Assembly: GCF_001310275.1 (NCBI RefSeq) | Contig: NZ_LGYZ01000011.1 | Coordinates: 1-64,000, forward strand | Direction of reading: 5' to 3' | Origin: Nocardia arizonensis | Lineage (GTDB): Bacteria; Actinomycetota; Actinomycetes; Mycobacteriales; Mycobacteriaceae | Length of the DNA stretch: 64,000 nucleotides | Part shown: positions 1 to 6,233 of the stretch, one piece after another | Layout of the letters: each line of letters starts with the position of its first letter | How positions within the stretch are numbered: the first letter of the stretch is position 1 | Translations under genes and position numbers: made by a program | The notes under the pieces: model-generated | Told to the model about the DNA's origin: nothing | Databases searched by the model: none | What the model saw: the letters and a program-made list of their open reading frames with translations, nothing else

Positions 1-1
1 G

Positions 2-320
2 CTGCCTGAACCGCTCGACCGCGTCCGTCCCCTGCGCGGGCGCCCCCGGACCGCCACGACGCCGGATCACCACCCTGTCGCCGACAAGGGCTACGACTAC
101 CCGCGCGTCTACGACGAACTGGCACAACGACATATCACCGGCTACATCCGTGCGTCGCGGCACCCGCGACAAGGGCACTGCCGGACGCTGGATCGTCGAA
201 CAGACCCTGGCCCTACTCCACCAGTACCGCCACCTCGCCATCCGCTGGGAACGCCGCACCGACATCCACCACGATTTCCTCAGCCTCGCGGCCGCCCTCA
301 TCTGCTGGCGACGACTCAGC
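2..320 (+). pseudogene. IS5-family transposase, 3' remnant (frameshifted)
   Basis: This is the C-terminal part of a DDE transposase of the IS5 type. Frame 2 encodes a stretch containing VADKGYDYPRVYDEL, with the second catalytic Asp in ADKGYD. Reading then has to jump to frame 3 near positions 150-185 to continue into RWIVEQTLALLHQYRHLAIRWERR, with the catalytic Glu at about 198-200, and the typical end SLAAALICWRRLS. The frame change means the copy is dead. The 5' part lies outside the window and no terminal inverted repeat could be identified. It marks the left edge of an accessory region. Confidence 0.8.
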
Positions 321-367
321 AACCGAACCCGACACAGCTCTTGGATTCTGGGCCGAATTCGCGACGG

Positions 368-1012
368 TCACAGGCGGTCGTCGGTATCGCCGTGCCGCTC
401 TATCCTCAGGCGGACGCCGCGCACCGGTCCGTATGGCGGCACCGTCGCGCCGCCGATCAGCGACCACAGCGGGAAATCGTCGGAGCCGTCATTGTGCGGA
501 CGCAGCGGAAAGCTGACGAGATGGCCCGCGACGCCGCAGGTGAGTACCGCGAGCAGGACCGCGTCGTGGATTCTCGGAACGTGGGGCAGCGCCGCTCGCG
601 CTTCGATGCGCGTCTCCTCACCGTCGATATCCTCGGTGGATACGACCAAGTGCAGTGAGGCCTGTCCGTCGAGTATCTCGGTCACGACCGGATCATCCAG
701 TTCGATCGCCACCTCGATCGCGTCGCTCCCGCCGCGATCGGGTTCCGGCAGACTCCGCACCGGCTGAAGTGCCCATTGTTCGAGTGTCTCGGCCAGTTCG
801 GTATCCGAGAGCCGCAGGTTGCCGCTCGTGTCCCGGCGAAGTCCGAGGTTCGCGAGGATGCGGGCTTTGGCCGACTGCTCCTCGGGGGTATCGCGCGTAT
901 CCTCGCGCTCGCCCGATTCGCGCCGGGGTGTCGCGTCTCGCGCGGGCAGCGCTAGGAACAGGTCCTCGTAGTCGTCGGGTTCGCGGTTGCCGGGCCAGGT
1001 GATGTCGTCCAT
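368..1012 (-). CDS. Unrecognised 214-aa protein paired with the sigma factor
   Basis: I do not recognise the family. The ATG at 1012 has AAGGA just upstream and lies 11 nt after the stop of the sigma-factor gene, so the two are probably co-transcribed. The N-terminal half (residues 1-95) is charged and rich in Asp/Glu/Arg, so probably flexible. The second half looks folded and has one hydrophobic stretch at about 150-168 (DAVLLAVLTCGVAGHLVSF), which could be a buried helix or a single membrane segment. Its position directly behind an ECF-type sigma gene makes an anti-sigma or sigma-controlled effector role possible, but no anti-sigma motif (for example HxxxCxxC) is visible. Confidence 0.6.
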   Translation of the reverse strand: MDDITWPGNREPDDYEDLFLALPARDATPRRESGEREDTRDTPEEQSAKARILANLGLRRDTSGNLRLSDTELAETLEQWALQPVRSLPEPDRGGSDAIEVAIELDDPVVTEILDGQASLHLVVSTEDIDGEETRIEARAALPHVPRIHDAVLLAVLTCGVAGHLVSFPLRPHNDGSDDFPLWSLIGGATVPPYGPVRGVRLRIERHGDTDDRL

Positions 1013-1023
1013 AGCGAGTCCTT

Positions 1024-1713
1024 CTAGCTGTTGAGGTCGTCGTCGGTATCGGGAGCGGACGGATCATCGCCGAGCATCTTCCAACGATGCTCGGCCAGCA
1101 GGTTACGGGCGGTGAACAACCTGCTCTTCACGGTCCCCGGATTGATCCCCAGGATGCGCGCGACTTCGCTCTGCGGTCGCGCGTTGAAATCGAAGGCGCG
1201 TGGATCCCATAGCAGGTCGACGACCGCTCGGAGCTTGTCCGGCAGCTCCGCGATGGCGGCGGTGACACTGTTGACCAGGCTGCTGTCAAGCACGTCGCGT
1301 TCCACGTCGTTGTCGCCGCGGGTCTCCATCGCGATGTCGTAGTCGACCCGGTGACCGTGCACCTCGCGCTCGCGTTTGGCCTTCGTCCACAGGGTGGCGA
1401 TCAGATTGTTCACCGTGCCTCGGATGTAGGCCTCGACACTGTTCACCTCGAGCGGGCCGCCCGCCGAACGGATCCACAGTTTGAGCAGCGCCTGCTGGGC
1501 GATGTCCTCGGCCTGGACGAGATCGCGGGTCCTGCGCCGGGCCTGATCGAAGGTCCAGCTCAGTGCCTCGTCGATCGTGCAGCCGAAGCAGTCCGTGAAC
1601 CGTTGTTCGGCCCGTGCCTCCTGAGCCTGCGCCGCGTACTGCTCGGCCAACGAAGGCGGTCCCTGCTCGTTGGGCTCCTCATCGGTATCGAATACGGCGG
1701 GTTCGTCGGACAT
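1024..1713 (-). CDS. Sigma-70 family (ECF-like) RNA polymerase sigma factor
   Basis: Predicted alternative sigma factor of 229 aa. Region 2 spans about residues 54-110 and includes AEDIAQQALLKLW, the DxxQ-type core-binding/-10 motif of ECF factors. Region 4 spans about 150-207, with LPDKLRAVVDL and the helix-turn-helix RPQSEVARILGINPGTVKSRLF. No region 1.1 or region 3 is present. The ATG at 1713 is chosen over an upstream in-frame start at 1791 because AAAGG lies about 8 nt before it and homology begins soon after. The gene is followed by an unrecognised 214-aa gene and lies near the CHAT protease operon on the same strand, so it may be a dedicated regulator (inference). Confidence 0.88.
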   Translation of the reverse strand: MSDEPAVFDTDEEPNEQGPPSLAEQYAAQAQEARAEQRFTDCFGCTIDEALSWTFDQARRRTRDLVQAEDIAQQALLKLWIRSAGGPLEVNSVEAYIRGTVNNLIATLWTKAKREREVHGHRVDYDIAMETRGDNDVERDVLDSSLVNSVTAAIAELPDKLRAVVDLLWDPRAFDFNARPQSEVARILGINPGTVKSRLFTARNLLAEHRWKMLGDDPSAPDTDDDLNS

Positions 1714-1946
1714 GTGGTGGGGAACCTTTCGCCTAGGTGTCGTACGGTTCGACCCGCGGAACGCCGCGGGGGTTCGATTCGCGATGGTCACGAATTCGTC
1801 ACGGATGGTCGAGTGGGTGCGGTCGCTCCGAAAAGTAAGGCGTGGCGGAGATTTCGGCAGCCGGACCGAACCGAGGAGTCACAACGACGGTCGTTACCTG
1901 CATGGGTGGCCATCCGGGGAGGGTGGCCCGCACACACAGGAGCGAT

Positions 1947-2189
1947 ATGTCTCACCGCATAGAACGCCACCGTTCCCCCCGCCGCCACCGCTGGCCGCTG
2001 TGTGAGCAGACCGGCAAGACGCGGTACCGGGAGTGCAACGACGCCAAATCGGCACTGGCACAGATCCGGCGGCTGCGCGAGCAGGCCGAGGAAGTAGGCC
2101 TCCGCAGCAGGCGTCGGGAATGCCGCCGATATCTGTGCCCCGCATGTCACGGTTGGCACTTGACCTCCAAACCGTCATGGAACGACTAG
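1947..2189 (+). CDS. Small Cys/His-rich (zinc-ribbon-like) protein
   Basis: An 80-aa basic protein. The ATG at 1947 has AGGAG at 1938-1942, a good spacing, and excludes a longer upstream reading. It contains CEQTGKTRYREC in the N-terminal part and ECRRYLCPACHGWHLTS near the C-terminus. The C-x2-C-x3-H pattern recalls small zinc-ribbon proteins common in actinobacterial genomic islands, phages and plasmids. Function is unknown; nucleic acid binding is plausible. Its stop codon overlaps the stop of the convergent PGA-hydrolase gene by 3 nt. Confidence 0.7.
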   Translation: MSHRIERHRSPRRHRWPLCEQTGKTRYRECNDAKSALAQIRRLREQAEEVGLRSRRRECRRYLCPACHGWHLTSKPSWND

Positions 2190-3106
2190 ATGCGCGCTGC
2201 CGGATCGGCGTCGCCCACCGGCGACGCCTTCGGTAGGTGGGCCAAGACGTCGGCGACGGCGTCCGCGATGGGCCGCCAGTATGCCGAGCGCGCGGCCAAT
2301 GGCTGCTCGAGCTGCAGTCCGGCGCCGCCGACGGCGAACCTGTTGACGATATTGGCGTGCGAGCGTGCACCGTACGGTTCGTCGGGACCGACAAGTCGAA
2401 CCGGTATTCGAACGGCGCGCAGACATTCTCGCAGCGCCGAGTGCACACGCCACTTCAGGTCCTCCTCGCAGCCGCCGCCGATGAGTACCGTGTTTCCCCG
2501 ATAGCCGTGGAAGGCCACGGTGCGTCGATACGGCCGATCCGAGAGTGCGCGCAATTTCGGAAAACTCGCGTGGTGTAGGTCGGTCGAGGCGATATGCCAG
2601 CGGCGATACGCGCCGCCGCCTCGATACCAGCCCAGGCAGGCCCAGACCGCGGCGCGCTCCCACCCGAGTCGGTACGCGACCCGATATGCCTGGAGGTCGG
2701 TCCACTTCTCGATATCGCCGCCGTGCGGTGCGAGCGCGAGGACGAACCGTTCGTCGCCGCGCTCGACACACTCCTCGATGAACCCGTTGTGTCTGCGTGC
2801 TTGGCGGCGAGACATGCTGTCCGCGCAGTGGATTCGCAACGTGACGGGAGTACCTGCCTCGTGCCCGAGCCTGCGTAGACCGCCGGGTGTGAGAGCGAGA
2901 TAGGTCGATGCCTCGGTGTCCGCGCTCGCGCGCAAGGTGTACAGCGCCGCCCCCCGCACGGTCGCGATGCGCACCTGCGCGCCGGGCTCGGCGTCGAGGC
3001 GGCGGATCAGCAGCGGATGGGCGAGGGCGTCGTGGCGGCCCTCGGGAGAGCTCGGGTCGGTGATGAGTCCGACCGTGACGGTCGGGTTCGCCGCGCCATC
3101 GGTCAT
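2186..3106 (-). CDS. Poly-gamma-glutamate hydrolase family zinc peptidase
   Basis: A 306-aa protein of the PGA-hydrolase family (PF05908 type), known from phage enzymes that cut poly-gamma-glutamate with a carboxypeptidase-like zinc site. The core motifs are visible: APHGGDIE with H128 and E133, TVAFHGYRG with H200, then the characteristic HANIVNRF near 250-257 and GLQLEQP with E267. Residues 1-115 form an N-terminal extension not needed for the core. No signal peptide is seen, so it is probably cytoplasmic. The ATG overlaps the stop of the upstream CHAT gene as ATGA, implying translational coupling. Its partner genes suggest a role with the CHAT proteases rather than in capsule turnover (inference). 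Confidence 0.8.
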   Translation of the reverse strand: MTDGAANPTVTVGLITDPSSPEGRHDALAHPLLIRRLDAEPGAQVRIATVRGAALYTLRASADTEASTYLALTPGGLRRLGHEAGTPVTLRIHCADSMSRRQARRHNGFIEECVERGDERFVLALAPHGGDIEKWTDLQAYRVAYRLGWERAAVWACLGWYRGGGAYRRWHIASTDLHHASFPKLRALSDRPYRRTVAFHGYRGNTVLIGGGCEEDLKWRVHSALRECLRAVRIPVRLVGPDEPYGARSHANIVNRFAVGGAGLQLEQPLAARSAYWRPIADAVADVLAHLPKASPVGDADPAARI

Positions 3107-6100
3107 TGATTGCCCGCCCCGTAGGTCACCAGTCCGGCCCAGTGCCGTGGGTCGGCGCCCGGATCGCTGTCACGCCAGCGCAGTTTGGCAAGCCGCAGCG
3201 CTGCCGCCGCGCCGACCCCCTCGCCGAGGAGTCGCCAGTAGCTGCTCATGATTTCCGCGGTGGCTTGGTCGTCGATGGCGAACAGCGACCCGATCACCGT
3301 GGTCGCCCCGCGCAACATGAGCGCCAACGGGAACCCGCCGATCTCGATGCCGTCGGGACTGGTGATCGAACTGTGGCAGGAAGCGAGCACGCACAGCCTT
3401 GGAACCGACCAACTGAAGACATCGCTGGCCTGCACGGTCGTCCCGTCGGGTAGTTGTTTGGCCTGGCCCCAGCCGGATTCGTCGTGACTGCCGTGCACGG
3501 CCATGGCCAACAGCGCATACGGTGACGGACCCTGGGTCGCCAGCGCGCGGTGCAAGTCGGCGTATCCGCCGACCTGGGCGATATCGATGAGATTGGCGCA
3601 CAGGGCATCCAGCTCGGCGGTCGCGTGCGACAGGCGCGCGGCGTCGTATACCGCGAGCGACGGTGCGGTGGCGCCGGTGTGCCGCACCTGGAGCAGAGCC
3701 AATGTGCCGGTGAGTGATCCGTGGATACTGATGACCGCGTCATCGATAAGCGGGCGGTCGTCAACCGGGAGCACGTCGAACGGAATATCGAAGGAGCCGG
3801 TCGGCACGATCAGCAGCCGGATCGGTCCCTCGTCCCGATGATCGCGGACGAATTGTCGCAGCGGTGGCGGCAACAACGCCTTTGCGAGGGTCGGCGCCCA
3901 GTCGTAGGTGCTGCGATCCTGCGCGTGCAGCGCTGTCAGCACGGCGGGCACGTGGACCGCGTCGAGGTGTTCGGTGATCGTGCCCGCATGGCACAGAGTG
4001 ACCCGGCGGTAGAACGTGGCTGTGCCCGATCGCGGCGGATCGTCGTCGGGACCGTTCGGCCGATACAGCTGGAGCAGTGCGGTCGCGGTGGGCGTCGCCC
4101 GCCGCGACAGTACGGCGCCGGGGTGTGCGTTGGCGAGCTCGGCGGGATCGCACAGTGCCCCGAGCGGGCCGAGGACCTGCTCGGCGTCGGCTATGGCCCG
4201 CGCGCGGTCGACTAGTATCTGCGCCGAACGTTCGCGCGTCCGCTGCTCGGTGTCGGGTTTCGGCGGCGGCTTCTCGCCGTTCTCGTACCCGCCTTCCTCA
4301 TCCGCGTCCGCGCTGCCCGCGACCGGGGTGTCGAGGCGACTCGCCGTCACCGACAGCGCCGCGGACCTGATCGCGTCGTCCACCCGCGGATTGGCGATGA
4401 GCTCGGCCAGCAGCAGTCCGACCCGGTCGCGACGCGCGGCTTCCATGATGAGATCGGCGGCAGCGTGCTCGTCCAGGGCTACCGCTAGGTCTGCGGCATC
4501 AGCGAACAGCCGGGCGAATCTGGCTGTGGCGCTGCGTCGGGTCTCACTGTTCGCGATGGTGATCGTGTGCTCGGCCACGCAGCCGATGGCCCGCAGCATC
4601 CGGTTCAGGCGTTCGGGTGGGTCGGGCATCGCCGCTGCGGCGGTCTGCCACACGGTGGCCTCGAGGTCGGGGTCGTAGCTGACGGACGCGGGACGCAGCA
4701 GGGGAGCCGCGCGCATCGCCGCATCCTCGGCCGCATGCCAGTCCGGCACCTCGCCCGCCGTCTCGGCGGCCCGGCAGACGCGCAGATGGAACTCCGCGGT
4801 GAGACCGTAGAGGGTGCCGAGTTCGGGACCACTGCTGGTGGTCGATTCCAGTTGGGCGATGCGCTCGCCGAGTCGCCGCAGCACGCGGCCGTCACCGACC
4901 GAACCGTGCCGAACCGCGGTGATCATCGCGCGGCGACGGGTGGTGAAACGCGGCGCGGCGGCCTCCACCCGAAGGATCTCCTCGGTGAGCCGAGGCAGGG
5001 GAGGATCGGGCTGGAGCAGTTCGATCTGCGCCCGCGCGAGACTTACGGTGTGGATACCGTTGACGGCGAACTCCTGCCAGGCCTGCGCCGCGGCGTCCAG
5101 GTAGCCAAGTGCCTCGGCGCGGGCCTGCGGATCGGTGCGCAGCGTGCCCGAGTCGTAGAGATTGAGCGCCAAGTCGAAGGCATCGTTGCCGACATTGGTC
5201 AGCTGCTGGGGCGAGTTCAGCTCGCTGATTCCACCGACGAGTCGACATACCTGCGCCGCGGTCATGGTCGACGGGTCGAGTTCGACGCCGAGACGCCATC
5301 TCGCCCTGACCGCCATGCGTTCTTTGAACAGCGTTGTCGAACGGTCGAATTCGAGGAGTTTGCTTGCATTGTCGGCGGCGCAGCGCAACCAGTACAGACG
5401 CACCGCGTTGCGTTGCGGATGGTCGGAGCTGATCCGCTCCAACAGCTTCTCGGTCCGGGTGAAGGCCTCGACATCGCGGCGTTCGCGCTCCACACGGGCA
5501 CGCCGCTGCAATGACCAGCAATAGTCGCCGAGCTGGGTGTCCTGGTGCGCTTCGGTGAAGGCGACCAGTTCGTCGGCGGCCCGCTGCGCACGATCGGAGT
5601 CGTTGAGATTCAGGTACATATCGACCCGGTGCAGCAGCAGGCGGAGCATGAGCCGCTGGCCGAATCCGGGCTTGCTGTCGGTGGTCAGGAAGGGTGCGGT
5701 GCGGTACAACCAATGCTCGGTCGACCGCTGGTCACACGCACGCAGCGTGGTGAGGGCGATTTCGTAGTGGCTGTTCTCCGACTCCGAATCGCGCACCGCG
5801 AAAAATCTTCGGGCGAGGAGGAAATGGGCCAGCGCGACGATGAGCGGATCCTCGGGAACCACCTCATCGAGTGCGCGCCGAGCCTCCTCCAGCGCGGTGT
5901 CCAGTTCTCCCGGGACGGTCGCGGTGCACGAGTAGGTGAGATGGGTCAGTGCGAGAACGCGATAGCCCGCGGCCTGCCGGGTGTCCTCGCCCGCGGGAAC
6001 GTCACGCAGCTGTCGCGCGGCGGCGCGGACCACCAACTTGTCGGGGCGACCGGAGGGAAATCCGCCCGTGCGGACAACCCCGAGAGATTCGCGGCACATC

Positions 6101-6210
6101 CGCACCGCGGCGACGCAGATGCAGGCGAGGAGCCGAGCGCGTTCCGGATCGGGCGCTGTCCGTGCGTATTCCAGCACATCGGACCAGTCCGTCCAATCGT
6201 TGGTCATCAT
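3103..6210 (-). CDS. TPR-CHAT domain (caspase-like) protease, copy 2
   Basis: A 1035-aa protein. Its C-terminal about 300 residues form a CHAT domain, a caspase-clan cysteine peptidase fold. The catalytic dyad is visible: H906 in LAMAVHG and C945 in CVLASCHSS, followed by the conserved GFPLALMLRGATTVIGSLF. The N-terminal and middle parts are helical with TPR-like repeats. A conserved block ADLIMEAARRDRVGLLLAEL sits before the CHAT domain. Codons ATG ATG at 6210/6207 are used because AGGA lies 8-9 nt upstream and they are 23 nt after the stop of the paralogous upstream gene; the frame stays open further upstream, but that stretch overlaps the paralogue. It is translationally coupled to the PGA-hydrolase gene downstream. 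An acidic linker (DEEGGYENGEKPPPKP) is an oddity absent from copy 1. Confidence 0.88.
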   Translation of the reverse strand: MMTNDWTDWSDVLEYARTAPDPERARLLACICVAAVRMCRESLGVVRTGGFPSGRPDKLVVRAAARQLRDVPAGEDTRQAAGYRVLALTHLTYSCTATVPGELDTALEEARRALDEVVPEDPLIVALAHFLLARRFFAVRDSESENSHYEIALTTLRACDQRSTEHWLYRTAPFLTTDSKPGFGQRLMLRLLLHRVDMYLNLNDSDRAQRAADELVAFTEAHQDTQLGDYCWSLQRRARVERERRDVEAFTRTEKLLERISSDHPQRNAVRLYWLRCAADNASKLLEFDRSTTLFKERMAVRARWRLGVELDPSTMTAAQVCRLVGGISELNSPQQLTNVGNDAFDLALNLYDSGTLRTDPQARAEALGYLDAAAQAWQEFAVNGIHTVSLARAQIELLQPDPPLPRLTEEILRVEAAAPRFTTRRRAMITAVRHGSVGDGRVLRRLGERIAQLESTTSSGPELGTLYGLTAEFHLRVCRAAETAGEVPDWHAAEDAAMRAAPLLRPASVSYDPDLEATVWQTAAAAMPDPPERLNRMLRAIGCVAEHTITIANSETRRSATARFARLFADAADLAVALDEHAAADLIMEAARRDRVGLLLAELIANPRVDDAIRSAALSVTASRLDTPVAGSADADEEGGYENGEKPPPKPDTEQRTRERSAQILVDRARAIADAEQVLGPLGALCDPAELANAHPGAVLSRRATPTATALLQLYRPNGPDDDPPRSGTATFYRRVTLCHAGTITEHLDAVHVPAVLTALHAQDRSTYDWAPTLAKALLPPPLRQFVRDHRDEGPIRLLIVPTGSFDIPFDVLPVDDRPLIDDAVISIHGSLTGTLALLQVRHTGATAPSLAVYDAARLSHATAELDALCANLIDIAQVGGYADLHRALATQGPSPYALLAMAVHGSHDESGWGQAKQLPDGTTVQASDVFSWSVPRLCVLASCHSSITSPDGIEIGGFPLALMLRGATTVIGSLFAIDDQATAEIMSSYWRLLGEGVGAAAALRLAKLRWRDSDPGADPRHWAGLVTYGAGNQ

Positions 6211-6233
6211 CGAGGAATCCTGTTCCGATCCGA

